Origin: a virus
DNA: 37,349 bases
Direction: 5' to 3' (one strand)
IMG/VR virus record: IMGVR_UViG_3300046373_000078
Location: 1 to 37,349 of that record
Every line of letters starts with the position of its first letter. The stretch's first letter is position 1. A model generated the notes under the pieces. The model was not told the origin of the DNA, did no database searches, and saw only the letters and a program-made list of their open reading frames with translations. Positions 28,547 through 35,824 of the stretch are shown piece by piece. A program made the position numbers and the translations under genes.

Positions 28547-28562
28547 TCCTTGTCTGAGAAGG
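28547..28562 (-). repeat. 16-bp repeated leader sequence, copy 2
   Basis: An exact copy of 26014-26029, here ending 6 bases before the ATG of the scaffold gene and supplying its AAGGA ribosome site. Sharing of a 16-bp translation leader between two late genes is more than chance and may mean common translational control or a past local duplication. Confidence 0.65.
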
Positions 28563-28570
28563 AGGGTGGC

Positions 28571-28912
28571 TTATGCGCCAGAAACGGGGATTCCGTTCTG
28601 AACCATGTATTCCGCGCGCTGGAGCGCTTCGCGGTTCTTCGCCGGGTTCGGCTTCACCATCGTAGGGCGACGGAGCCGAGCCGGATCGTTGCCAATCTCG
28701 GTGCAGTCGTTCGCCTTGGTGACGGCGCGAAACTGGCTTTTCGAGGTGTAGAACCGGCCGTCAATGTGCTCGGTCGGGTCCATCGTGTCGGAGATGAACG
28801 ACGGGACAGCCAGGCCGTCCGATCGCCCTTGCTGGGCTGCGGGGTAGCAGGCCATGGGCCACGCATCCACCTCGTGCCATTTGCCACAGGATCGGCAGAA
28901 GCGCTGCCTCAC
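28571..28912 (-). CDS. Cys/His-containing structural-module protein (113 aa)
   Basis: The start MRQRFCRSCGKWHEVDAWPMAC has CxxC at 6-9, His13 and Cys22, a likely zinc-ribbon half. The rest (GLAVPSFISDTMDPTEHIDGRFYTSKSQFRAVTKANDCTEIGNDP) is a recognisable block in podovirus genomes between portal and scaffold/capsid genes. It ends with a basic helix. The function is unknown; it may be an assembly factor or minor head protein. Confidence 0.78.
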   Translation of the reverse strand: MRQRFCRSCGKWHEVDAWPMACYPAAQQGRSDGLAVPSFISDTMDPTEHIDGRFYTSKSQFRAVTKANDCTEIGNDPARLRRPTMVKPNPAKNREALQRAEYMVQNGIPVSGA

Positions 28913-28914
28913 GG

Positions 28915-29136
28915 TCAGGCCTGCAATGCCGTGACGATATTGGCAGCGGTCGAGGAGCCCGTCAGCGCGGCGATCTCGGTCTTGGCGGCAACAGCAGCCT
29001 CAACAGCGGCATCGAAGCCGGCGATATCCTCTGGTGTCACGGCGGCGACCGCTTCGGCAATCATGGCCTGGAGTAGTACGGCCTGCTGCGACGGGAAGCC
29101 CAGATTGACGAGTTTTTCTGCGTTGGTAAGTGCCAT
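28915..29136 (-). CDS. Head fibre-like small protein (73 aa)
   Basis: Starts MALTNAEKLVNLGFPSQQAVLLQAMI and continues AAVTPEDIAGFDAAVEAAVAAKTEIAALTGSST. Such Ala-rich helical proteins with a LVxLGFPxxQA motif at the N-terminus resemble phage head fibre proteins. It lies between two other small head-region genes. The role as a capsid-surface fibre is inferred from family resemblance and position. Confidence 0.62.
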   Translation of the reverse strand: MALTNAEKLVNLGFPSQQAVLLQAMIAEAVAAVTPEDIAGFDAAVEAAVAAKTEIAALTGSSTAANIVTALQA

Positions 29137-29146
29137 TTCGATGCTC

Positions 29147-29356
29147 CTATGCCGGGGTGTAGGTGGCTTCGGTGATAAGACCGTCCACGATGGTTACGAT
29201 TGTGACGGTTCCGCCGTCGTCGGTCTCGAAACTGTCGCCGGCTCTCGCAACGACGATGTTGCCGCCAACGATGGTGACGGGCTCGCCGTACTTCGCAACG
29301 GGCGTCACCGGGACGCCATTGCCGGTAACGACGACTGGTCTAGCGTTCTGGGGCAT
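29147..29356 (-). CDS. Small beta-rich structural protein (69 aa)
   Basis: Starts MPQNARPVVVTGNGVPVTPVAKYG and continues with repeated short strands (EPVTIVGGNIVVARAGD, GTVTIVTIVDGLITEAT). The Val/Gly/Thr composition and size fit a small decoration or fibre-base protein. It immediately follows the portal gene, sharing one base (29356) with the portal's stop. No specific family is recognised. Confidence 0.65.
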   Translation of the reverse strand: MPQNARPVVVTGNGVPVTPVAKYGEPVTIVGGNIVVARAGDSFETDDGGTVTIVTIVDGLITEATYTPA

Positions 29357-31722
29357 TATTTCGCCTCCGGCTTGGTTTGCGCCGCCTTCTGAGCGTTGAG
29401 CTTCGTCTGCTGGGCAAACGAGACGCTGGATTGTTCGGCCTGTTGCTGCGCCTGTGACGCCTGGATTTCGGCGCTCTGGGCCTGCATGGCAGCGTCAATC
29501 TGTGCGGACTGCGCCTTGATCTGGAGTTCAGCCTGCTTTGCCTCGATCTCCATTTGCAGTTTCTGCATTTCGAGATCGCCCTTCTGCTTATCGCGCTGCA
29601 TCTGCGCGGCAATCATCTGGAGCTTGGCCTGGTTCTCCTTCTGGCGGTCCTGCGATTCCTGCTGCTTCATCTGCATGTCGGCGGCAAGCTTGGCTTCTTC
29701 GATCTGGGCCTTCATCTGAAGCTCAGTCTGCTTGTTCTGCTGGTCCGCCTGCATCTTCTGTTGCTCGAACTGCATGCGCTGCTCTTCCATGGCTTGTTCA
29801 GCCTTGAGCTTCTCGGCTTCCGGGTTCGGCTGTGGCTGGCCTGCCTGCTGCGTGACGGATTCAAGCGCCTCGTCAATGAGGCCTTCGAGTTCGCGGCCAA
29901 TCCGGAACGGTGCCAACGTGAACTTGATGATGCCGCCGACCATCGGGGCCATTGCGGGGTTCATCTGCAGCATGGGAGCAAACTGGTTGATGAGGGTGGC
30001 AAGCGCAGTGCTGAATTCGGTTCTGGCTTCTTTCTCCGCCTGCTCGTCCGGCTGGATTGTTGAATCGGTCTCGATGTCAAGCACGAACGGGCGGACATTA
30101 TTGTCTCGCAGAAATTCCATCACCGCCTCGATGGTGACCGTTTCGCCCAGCTTCTTCAGCTGTGGCTCGTATTTCTGCATGATCTGCTGCTGCGCCTGCT
30201 GGAGCTGCTGTTGCGCGGCCTGCGGGTTTTGTGCCGCCTGCTGTTGTGCCTCCGGGTTCTGCATCGCCTGTTTGGCCTGCTCGCCAACAGCCTTCATTTC
30301 TTCCTTGGCAGCGTCTTCAAGCTCTTTTACCTGCTTGGCGATCTCCGCCTTGGTCGGTATCTCCATCTGAGACATGTCAAGGAGGGTCTTCTGGTCGAAG
30401 TTCTCCGCCATGATTTCGGCAGCGATGCGAACAAGGTCTCGGGCAATGCGAACAAGCTCTGATTGCTTGTCGCGAACGCGAACCGAGCCAAACTGCGCCT
30501 TGAGCTGCTGCGCTCCTAGCGTCTCGTCCTTCTCAGTAGAGCCCCGCATGATGTCGGACAGGCCCATGATCTGGTAAACGTCATCGATGACGGCGCGGCG
30601 AAGCTCAACCAAGCCGGCAACAGTGCTTGCGATAACCTCGATCGGAAGCCAGATGATTTGATCCCCAGAGGTGCCGAATGCTGCCCAGTTGGAGATAGGC
30701 ACCATTATCTTCCGGTCATCGTTGAGATTGATCGCCGCCTCAACAGCATCGCCAATCTCGCCTCCTCCGGGGTAAAACCCCTTGATTTTGATGGCTTCAG
30801 AGAGCGCATGGATGCGGTTCGTAAGGCCGTTGATCTCTTCCAACTGGTCCTTGTAGAACAGCATATCCGGAACCGGGATAAGGCTGCGGCGCTGCGTGGT
30901 GCCGAATGCCGGCCGAGGGCAAGGGAAGAACCCTTCGAGCTTCAGGTGCGGCTTATCCTCGTCAAGCGTGACTTCGACGCCTTCCGTGACCCAGACGACC
31001 TTGTTCTCCGTCTTCGACCAGATTTCCCATACCGCGGCCTTGCCCTGGCGTGTTGCCCCGCCATTGTCCTTGTCATCGCGCAGGATTTGCGTCGTTGCAT
31101 GGAGATAGGCATCGCCGGAGGTCTTCTTGAAGCGGTCCTTCAGCTCATCCAGTGTCATCCAGCAGCAACGGGCGACCCAACCAACCTCTGACCAGTTGCG
31201 CGACGGCTCGTGCAGGAAGTCCTTGCGGTCCACATGCTCGATGCAGACCTTCTCATAGGCTGCATCGCTCTCCGCCTTGGTCTCGTATCGCACCCATGCC
31301 GCGCCGCGGCTCTGGATTGCCAGATCATCGCGCAGGAGGATCATGGTGCTGTTGATGTCTGCCAGGTCGAAGGCAACCACCGTGGCGCGCTCTACGAACT
31401 CAGACGAGACGCGATAGAGTGGCCGGCGGTCCTTGAACTTCGGCACCACGACAGGCACGGGCGGGCGGGCATAGATCGATGGGGCAAGCACCTGCACGTT
31501 TGCCCAGAACAACTGAAACTGCCGATCGCGAGAAACCGCGCTCAGGTTTTCGAGGTTGGCATACAGTTTATCAATGCCGTCCGCCTTGTCCTGATATGCG
31601 CGAAAGGTCTTCTGCGCCTCCGCAATCATCTCAAGCCAAACGTCGCTTTTACCCGTCTCTGGCTGATATGCGTCGTCGTCTTCCAGAAGGGTTGAGCCCT
31701 CCGGTGCGGGTGTTGCAGTCAT
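29356..31722 (-). CDS. Portal protein (large podovirus type)
   Basis: A 788-aa protein forming the dodecameric ring through which DNA enters and leaves. Typical stretches are FQLFWANVQVLAPSIYARPP, VERATVVAFDLADINSTM, DDLAIQSRGAAWVRYET, DMLFYKDQLEEINGLTNRIH and IMRGSTEKDETLGAQQLKAQ. From about residue 455 on it is very rich in Gln, Ala and Glu, with long coiled-coil parts (QQAAQNPQAAQQQLQQAQQQ) and a final helical tail (640-770), comparable to the long C-terminal barrel of P22 portals. It follows the terminase large subunit after 10 bp, the usual order. Confidence 0.9.
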   Translation of the reverse strand: MTATPAPEGSTLLEDDDAYQPETGKSDVWLEMIAEAQKTFRAYQDKADGIDKLYANLENLSAVSRDRQFQLFWANVQVLAPSIYARPPVPVVVPKFKDRRPLYRVSSEFVERATVVAFDLADINSTMILLRDDLAIQSRGAAWVRYETKAESDAAYEKVCIEHVDRKDFLHEPSRNWSEVGWVARCCWMTLDELKDRFKKTSGDAYLHATTQILRDDKDNGGATRQGKAAVWEIWSKTENKVVWVTEGVEVTLDEDKPHLKLEGFFPCPRPAFGTTQRRSLIPVPDMLFYKDQLEEINGLTNRIHALSEAIKIKGFYPGGGEIGDAVEAAINLNDDRKIMVPISNWAAFGTSGDQIIWLPIEVIASTVAGLVELRRAVIDDVYQIMGLSDIMRGSTEKDETLGAQQLKAQFGSVRVRDKQSELVRIARDLVRIAAEIMAENFDQKTLLDMSQMEIPTKAEIAKQVKELEDAAKEEMKAVGEQAKQAMQNPEAQQQAAQNPQAAQQQLQQAQQQIMQKYEPQLKKLGETVTIEAVMEFLRDNNVRPFVLDIETDSTIQPDEQAEKEARTEFSTALATLINQFAPMLQMNPAMAPMVGGIIKFTLAPFRIGRELEGLIDEALESVTQQAGQPQPNPEAEKLKAEQAMEEQRMQFEQQKMQADQQNKQTELQMKAQIEEAKLAADMQMKQQESQDRQKENQAKLQMIAAQMQRDKQKGDLEMQKLQMEIEAKQAELQIKAQSAQIDAAMQAQSAEIQASQAQQQAEQSSVSFAQQTKLNAQKAAQTKPEAK

Positions 31723-31732
31723 GATGTAACCT

Positions 31733-33202
31733 TTAAAGCCGGATGCGACCGGAGCTTGCCCGCTCGATCGGAGGCGCTATGACCATGCCGGGGGGTGGCG
31801 TCCTGGGTTTATCGTCCTGCACTGGACGCTTGCCGGAATACATGCGGTCCAGAAGCTGCCCCACCAGCCCCAGCGCGTCCACTTGGTCATCATGGACACC
31901 AACGGGGAAACTCATCATCTCGGATATCAGGTCGCTCTTCCAATCCGCATCCTTCGGCAGATAAAGGCCGCTTAGAGCAATACGGCCACGGATGGACTGA
32001 GCGCGAATTGCCTTGTCGCCTCTCGTGGGGAACGCCTCACGCGCGACATAGGCCCCGGTCTCAAGCATGCGGCGGATAAGAAATGGCCCAACACCGGATT
32101 TAATTTGGCCCGTCTCCTCGGCCCAACCGATAGGTTTCCATTTCTTCACAAGGTCGCAAAATGCATCAACCCATTTGTCGGAAGATGATTGCCCGCGCCA
32201 CATGTCTAAGAGATACATGCGCCCATCAGGATCAATTCCAACGATGACGTGCACCGTATAGTCGCCTCCATCCGAGGTGACGGCATAGTCGGAACCGCCA
32301 TAGATGTTCAGCGTCCCGCGGGCTGGCACCGTCTCGAATGTGTGAATCCACTCGCGCTTGAAGTAATCACCAGTTTCGGGCGAAGGGCTGTGTTGGTAGA
32401 GGGCTGACCAGTCTCTCGGAGGGAGGGCTCGTTTAATTTTCTCCAGCGCATCGATATCGTATTGCTCTGGCCAGAGCGCCAAACCGTCATCGTTGATGGC
32501 AGGCAGATTAAGAACAACCCACCCTTCATGGTCATGCTCCAATTGGAGCCAGCCGGCGAGATCATCCTCATGCCACCGCGTCTGAATGATCACGATGCGC
32601 CCGCCAGGCATAAGGCGGGTGTAGGCCGTCGAGGTATACCAATCCTTGGTCTTCTTGCGGATTACCTCTGATTCCGCGTCTTCTCGGTTTTTAACCGGGT
32701 CATCAATGAGCAGCAAATGAGCACCGCGCCCGGTAAGCGGTCCACCCACGCCAACCGCATAAAATGCGCCACGCTGCGAAGTGCTGTGCTCATACCCGCC
32801 GGCTGACCCCTCAATGTGGAAACGCTTTGCGCTCTTGCTGTCATCGGCAAGCCCGACGCCGGGGAAAATGCACTGATAAGCCGCATCCTCGATCTGGTTC
32901 TTGACCTTGCGCCCGAAATCATCTGCCAACTCTTGAGCGTATGTGGCGGTGACGACATAGTGCTCCGGGTTCCTGCCGATGTACCACGCCGGGAAAAATT
33001 CGCTGGCGAGCATCGATTTACCGTGCCTCGGGGGCATCGTGATCATGAGGCGCTTGATATCGCCCCGTTCGACGGCTTCGAGATGGCGGGCAATAAGCCT
33101 GTGATGATGGGCGTCTCGATATCCTGGCCATTGGTATGCGGCATACGAGATGAGCCGCGAGAACGCGAAGTCCTCAGCTGTCGGCGCGGGTAGCGGCTGC
33201 AA
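31733..33202 (-). CDS. terL: Terminase large subunit
   Basis: The DNA-packaging motor: ATPase plus nuclease. Walker A-type MPPRHGKS (residues 56-63), Walker B LLLIDD (163-168) with the coupling region TRWHEDDLAGWL. The C-terminal RNase H-like nuclease begins at about residue 303 (YGGSDYAVTSDGGDYTVHVIVG), with acidic residues, and ends with HDDQVDALGL. The length (489 aa) is normal. The gene overlaps the small subunit gene by 29 bp (33174-33202) and precedes the portal gene. All motifs are intact. Confidence 0.95.
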   Translation of the reverse strand: MQPLPAPTAEDFAFSRLISYAAYQWPGYRDAHHHRLIARHLEAVERGDIKRLMITMPPRHGKSMLASEFFPAWYIGRNPEHYVVTATYAQELADDFGRKVKNQIEDAAYQCIFPGVGLADDSKSAKRFHIEGSAGGYEHSTSQRGAFYAVGVGGPLTGRGAHLLLIDDPVKNREDAESEVIRKKTKDWYTSTAYTRLMPGGRIVIIQTRWHEDDLAGWLQLEHDHEGWVVLNLPAINDDGLALWPEQYDIDALEKIKRALPPRDWSALYQHSPSPETGDYFKREWIHTFETVPARGTLNIYGGSDYAVTSDGGDYTVHVIVGIDPDGRMYLLDMWRGQSSSDKWVDAFCDLVKKWKPIGWAEETGQIKSGVGPFLIRRMLETGAYVAREAFPTRGDKAIRAQSIRGRIALSGLYLPKDADWKSDLISEMMSFPVGVHDDQVDALGLVGQLLDRMYSGKRPVQDDKPRTPPPGMVIAPPIERASSGRIRL

Positions 33203-33602
33203 CGGCTGCGTCTCGCTGTTCTTTGGCTACAGAAGTAACCTCGATGCCGCCCTTGTGTTCAACGCTAGCGAGCTTCGCGTGGATATAAGGCGCGGCCTGG
33301 GCTGCGGCGTCTTGCGCCATCTGGCGGAGGCCTGCGGTCTTCTTCACCTCGGCAAGCAGGAACTTGAATTGTTGCTCGGGTGTGGCGTCAGATGGGATCT
33401 TGTCCGAGAATTCCTCGGCTGTCAGTCCTTCAAGGGTGGCCTCAGCATCAAGCGCGACCTGTTGGAAGTGGCGCATGTTGTCGAGCATCACCTCCAGCGG
33501 GGACATGCCAGTAGCCAGCGAGCGCTCAGCAACCTCTCTTGTCCTCTGTGTAATCGCGCCGGCAGGACGGCCAGCGCCGTCACGTTTACCGCCACGGGCC
33601 AT
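33174..33602 (-). CDS. terS: Terminase small subunit
   Basis: A 142-aa protein starting MARGGKRDGAGRPAGAITQRTREVAERSLATG, the common basic start with an RDGAGRPxG motif of podoviral and siphoviral TerS. A helix-turn-helix-like region and central helices for oligomerisation follow (LDNMRHFQQVALDAEATLEGL). It recognises the packaging start site on phage DNA and recruits TerL. It overlaps the start of TerL. Located just downstream of the first late gene (33719-33973) and the late control region. Confidence 0.87.
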   Translation of the reverse strand: MARGGKRDGAGRPAGAITQRTREVAERSLATGMSPLEVMLDNMRHFQQVALDAEATLEGLTAEEFSDKIPSDATPEQQFKFLLAEVKKTAGLRQMAQDAAAQAAPYIHAKLASVEHKGGIEVTSVAKEQRDAAVAAATRADS

Positions 33603-33718
33603 TTTGATTTCCTATGATTTAATTCAAAGAGGGATGCGTCTGTCTCTAGCCTTAGAGGATACAGAGAGAAGCATCTGAGCAGCCGGACGGTTAAGCCCGA
33701 GGCCTTCGAGGAAGTCCG

Positions 33719-33973
33719 TCACATCAACACCCCATGAGTTGGCACGAGAGGGACATCGGCCGTGCCTCCAGACGAGAACGTCGGGACGTATGGGCGGCGG
33801 AACAGGTCATCGATGGGAGATGCGGGCCACACGAACACAGGGAGCTCTGGCACGAAAGGCGTGCGAGACTTCACCCTCACTCTTCCAATCCGGCAATGGC
33901 GCAGGATCTCGTTCAGGTGGTTGACCATGCGGCGGTCTCGCTCTGCCTCGTCGAGGACGACAGTGTGGCTCAT
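33719..33973 (-). CDS. First late gene, hypothetical (84 aa)
   Basis: ATG 33973 with GGGGAGAG upstream is preferred; a longer frame to 34003 would start inside the terminator hairpin. The protein starts MSHTVVLDEAERDRRMVNHLNEILRHCRIGRVRVKSRTPFVPE. The N-terminal half is a charged helix; the C-terminal half is proline-rich and extended. No family is recognised. It is the first gene after the predicted late promoter and leader terminator, before terS. About 115 bp without a gene (33603-33718) separate it from terS. Confidence 0.65.
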   Translation of the reverse strand: MSHTVVLDEAERDRRMVNHLNEILRHCRIGRVRVKSRTPFVPELPVFVWPASPIDDLFRRPYVPTFSSGGTADVPLVPTHGVLM

Positions 33974-33994
33974 CGCTCTCCCCTGAAATGAGAA

Positions 33995-34022
33995 AGGCCC
34001 CACCTCTGGAAAGGTGGGGCCT
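33995..34022 (-). terminator. Late leader terminator, possible antitermination target
   Basis: AGGCCCCACC (33995-34004) and GGTGGGGCCT (34013-34022) form a perfect 10-bp stem with an 8-base loop. On the minus strand the stem is followed by TTTCTCATTTC. It sits between the predicted late promoter and the first late gene ATG, so it would block late expression unless read through. Confidence 0.8.
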
Positions 34023-34075
34023 CTGTTCGCATCTTAAGCCCGGAAGGCCTGCGGAGCGATCTCTAGTGCGATGGC

Positions 34076-34104
34076 AGAGTCGCATTTGCAGGAGTCTGCG
34101 TCAA
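34076..34104 (-). promoter_or_regulatory. Predicted late promoter with two GANTC sites
   Basis: On the minus strand TTGACG (34104-34099), a 17-bp spacer and GACTCT (34081-34076). The -10 box is weak but close to the TACTCT used at early promoter 2. GANTC sites (GACTC on this strand) overlap the -10 box (34077-34081) and lie in the spacer (34092-34096), 15 bp apart. A palindrome (34114-34128) sits just upstream of -35. GcrA-type activators, encoded nearby, are known to act with sigma70 at methylated GANTC promoters. Activator dependence is inference. Confidence 0.5.
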
Positions 34105-34113
34105 GCGTTGTGT

Positions 34114-34128
34114 TACGGCTATGCCGTA
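34114..34128. promoter_or_regulatory. Palindrome upstream of the late promoter
   Basis: TACGGC (34114-34119), TAT, GCCGTA (34123-34128). It is centred about 17 bp upstream of the -35 box of the predicted late promoter, near position -52, a place where activators commonly bind. The binding protein is unknown. Confidence 0.4.
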
Positions 34129-34217
34129 TGGGGTCGGGAAGACCAAGGATCATTTAGGCTTAGTGCCAGCCCTTCCTTCTCAGATCGGCGGGTCGCACCA
34201 TCTTCCCGATTCTGTTA

Positions 34218-34270
34218 CCCCGACAAGGAGAACAAGGACGCATAGCCTGTAGTCCTTGCGGCATTCGGGG
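34218..34270 (-). other. Nested stem structure in the late control region
   Basis: An outer stem CCCCGA (34218-34223) with TCGGGG (34265-34270) encloses an inner stem CAAGGAC (34233-34239) with GTCCTTG (34252-34258) and a 12-base loop. Adjacent are the IR arms at 34134 and 34201. The strand that is transcribed is not certain. It may be a small structured RNA or a protein-binding site; it is not part of a recognised gene. Confidence 0.35.
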
Positions 34271-34274
34271 AATC

Positions 34275-34309
34275 AAAAAGGCCGGAATGTGCGAACACGT
34301 CCCGACCTT
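34275..34309 (-). terminator. Terminator after the 34328 gene
   Basis: On the minus strand an AAGG..CCTT stem with one mismatch, then CGG/CCG and GTG/CAC pairs around a TTCG loop, followed by a T-run (34279-34275). It ends the right-hand minus-strand operon before the late promoter. Confidence 0.65.
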
Positions 34310-34327
34310 GTTATTTCGGAAGCTATA

Positions 34328-34921
34328 TCACGCCGCTGATTTGCGCAAGTGCTTTGCTACATGAAGTGCATCCAAGCCTCTCTTTAGCCACAGCAATTGC
34401 CTTTCCGGCATCAGGCGGAGCCCTTCGATGTCCATGAGGCAGACATTTCGCACCGTCGTCTTGACCTGCGGGCCTTCCTCGCAGCGAAGCAAGATGCCCT
34501 CCAGTTCCATCATCCGGTTCGACGCGCGGCGAGCTGCATCAGCCAGGCTTTGCGATACCTCGCCATCGGAGCCGCGAATTCCGCCCATGGATTGAGCCCG
34601 CGCGCTCGGGAACGGAATGCCCGTCAGGCGATAGTAGCGCGCCATGTCATCGGCATACTCATCCCCGGCTTCGCGCTGGTACTCGCTGATCTTGCCATCG
34701 AGGAAGATCCGACCCAGCGTGTACCCTGCCAGTGCGTTGTTCTCGTTCAGGCCGTGTATCTTGCCCCGCGCCGTGAGGGCGACTGACACGGCATCCTGTT
34801 CGCTTTCCCGCTGGGACCACTCCTGTTTGATCTTGCCGCATGGGTGACGCTCGGCATTCGCCTTGCGCGGCCGCCCGCGTGAAATGCGTTTATGTCTCAG
34901 TTTCTCTGCCTTGCTTGCCAT
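34328..34921 (-). CDS. Hypothetical protein in the Q-antiterminator position (197 aa)
   Basis: ATG 34921 follows GAGGAAA; an upstream frame to 35077 has no ribosome site. The start MASKAEKLRHKRISRGRPRKANAERHPCGKIK is strongly basic and could bind nucleic acid, with a GRPRK AT-hook-like element. The middle is helical (EQDAVSVALTARGKIHGLNENNALAGYTLGR) and the rest (DDMARYYRLTGIP, SNRMMELEGILLRCEEG, LLWLKRGLDALHVAKHL) looks like a helical regulatory domain. It is the last gene before the late promoter and leader terminator, exactly where lambdoid phages carry Q. A late activator or antiterminator role is a positional inference. Confidence 0.7.
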   Translation of the reverse strand: MASKAEKLRHKRISRGRPRKANAERHPCGKIKQEWSQRESEQDAVSVALTARGKIHGLNENNALAGYTLGRIFLDGKISEYQREAGDEYADDMARYYRLTGIPFPSARAQSMGGIRGSDGEVSQSLADAARRASNRMMELEGILLRCEEGPQVKTTVRNVCLMDIEGLRLMPERQLLWLKRGLDALHVAKHLRKSAA

Positions 34922-34944
34922 GTGGTTTCCTCGTTTGCCGCCGG

Positions 34945-35109
34945 TTAGTCTTGCCGCTCGATCAGTTCTGCGATGTATGATGCGAATAGGGCCATGAACA
35001 TGATGGGGAGAAGGCTTCGCGCCCTGTCTGGGTTGCCCGCAATGTTGTCGAGCAGAGCAAACGTGCCGATCGCCCAAAACCAGAGGTCAAGCTTCTTGCT
35101 CGCCTTCAT
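34945..35109 (-). CDS. Small two-span membrane protein (54 aa)
   Basis: Starts MKASKKLDLWFWAIGTFALLDN at ATG 35109, overlapping the stop of the upstream gene (35106-35108) in an ATGA junction. Two hydrophobic helices (LWFWAIGTFALLDNIAG and SLLPIMFMALFASYIAELI) are joined by a short charged loop (NPDRARS). No family is recognised. In an early/regulatory operon such proteins often act in superinfection exclusion or are of unknown purpose. Confidence 0.65.
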   Translation of the reverse strand: MKASKKLDLWFWAIGTFALLDNIAGNPDRARSLLPIMFMALFASYIAELIERQD

Positions 35110-35495
35110 CCCGCCACCTCTTTGGAAAGAGCGGCATCGATGATCCCGCGATGGATCCAATAGGACACCATGTTTGTGGGAGGGACGTGCTCGACGTCCC
35201 GGCATCCTTCAGGTGCCGGCTTGCGAAGGCAACCGGCGTGCCGCAACAACGCCGCTTCGGTCGGGTGCTCGAAGGTGTGCCACTGGACGAGGTAACGAAC
35301 AGCGTCCAGTTGCTTCTCAGTCGGCTCCCGCATCGCCTCTATGGCGGCGCGGGCTTGGTCAAGAACCATATCCCAAGCGCCCGAAGCGTTATCGAAGGTG
35401 TCGGGCTCGGGACGACGAACCCGCTCCGGGAACTGCTTTTCCCGCTCCCGCCATATCGCCCGCGCCACCTCTTCGATTTTGCTCATCTCTGCCAT
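35106..35495 (-). CDS. Hypothetical phage protein (129 aa)
   Basis: ATG 35495 with AAAGGAGG upstream is the clear start, giving MAEMSKIEEVARAIWREREKQFPERVR. The region EVARAIWRERE and later AWDMVLDQARAAIEAMREPTEKQLDAVRYL are typical of helical phage proteins with an unknown role. The C-terminal part (CLRKPAPEGCRDVEHVPPTNMVSYWIHRGIIDAAL) contains two cysteines and a histidine. The gene sits between a GcrA-like HTH gene and the small membrane protein gene, in one minus-strand operon. Confidence 0.75.
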   Translation of the reverse strand: MAEMSKIEEVARAIWREREKQFPERVRRPEPDTFDNASGAWDMVLDQARAAIEAMREPTEKQLDAVRYLVQWHTFEHPTEAALLRHAGCLRKPAPEGCRDVEHVPPTNMVSYWIHRGIIDAALSKEVAG

Positions 35496-35497
35496 GG

Positions 35498-35824
35498 TCA
35501 CGCCTCCTTTCCATTGAGAATCGAGACTCTCGGTAGACTGACGACTGCGCCGGAAATCGTGGTGTACGGCACGCGGTCTACCCAGCGGCCGTTGCCGATG
35601 TAGTGCCGGCGGTTGCCGTCTATCACCCGCACCTCCGGCTTCGGCTTGCGGCCTCGTTCGTCGTAGCGGATCGGGAACAGATCCCGGCGGCGCCACATCC
35701 TGGAACTGATCGTATTGCGGTTGTCGCCCGTGATTGCCGATATCTCTCCGCAGGTCTTGCCAGCGGCCCAGAGTTCGGCAACCTGCTCGTACCACTCAGG
35801 TGTTGCTGTGCTTTCGAACGTCAT
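35498..35824 (-). CDS. GcrA-like helix-turn-helix protein, short form (108 aa)
   Basis: ATG 35824 overlaps the stop of the upstream GcrA-like gene. The N-terminus TPEWYEQVAELWAAGKTCGEISAITGDNRNTISSRMWRRRDLFP has the spacing of the GcrA N-terminal DNA-binding domain (an AELWxxG start, then xxIxxxxG xxRNxxxxR). The C-terminal part is strand-rich (KPEVRVIDGNRRHYIGNGRWVDRVPYTTISGAVVSL) and lacks the Cys/His sigma-interaction motif of GcrA. It may be a GcrA-like DNA-binding regulator without the sigma contact, possibly a competitor of the gene just upstream. Family assignment is by pattern. Confidence 0.6.
   Translation of the reverse strand: MTFESTATPEWYEQVAELWAAGKTCGEISAITGDNRNTISSRMWRRRDLFPIRYDERGRKPKPEVRVIDGNRRHYIGNGRWVDRVPYTTISGAVVSLPRVSILNGKEA

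Larger units (their letters stand above)
33974..34327. promoter_or_regulatory. Late control region (no protein gene)
   Basis: This 354-bp gap holds, from right to left on the minus strand: the terminator of the 34328 gene (34275-34309); nested stems at 34218-34270; an inverted repeat TCGGGAAGA/TCTTCCCGA (34134-34142, 34201-34209); a palindrome TACGGC-TAT-GCCGTA (34114-34128); a predicted promoter (34076-34104) with two GANTC sites; and a leader terminator (33995-34022) just before the first late gene. The layout resembles a phage late promoter with an antitermination site. No tRNA was recognised. Confidence 0.6.

Noticed and set aside
27773-29392. 539-codon + strand frame
   Set aside because: It runs antisense to the scaffold gene, three small head genes and the end of the portal gene, all with better coding evidence.
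33974-34003. Longer start for the first late gene at 34003
   Set aside because: It would begin inside the leader terminator hairpin; ATG 33973 has a good ribosome site.
34023-34276. tRNA or tmRNA in the late control region
   Set aside because: GTTC-like sequences and stems are present, but no cloverleaf with anticodon and acceptor stems could be built.
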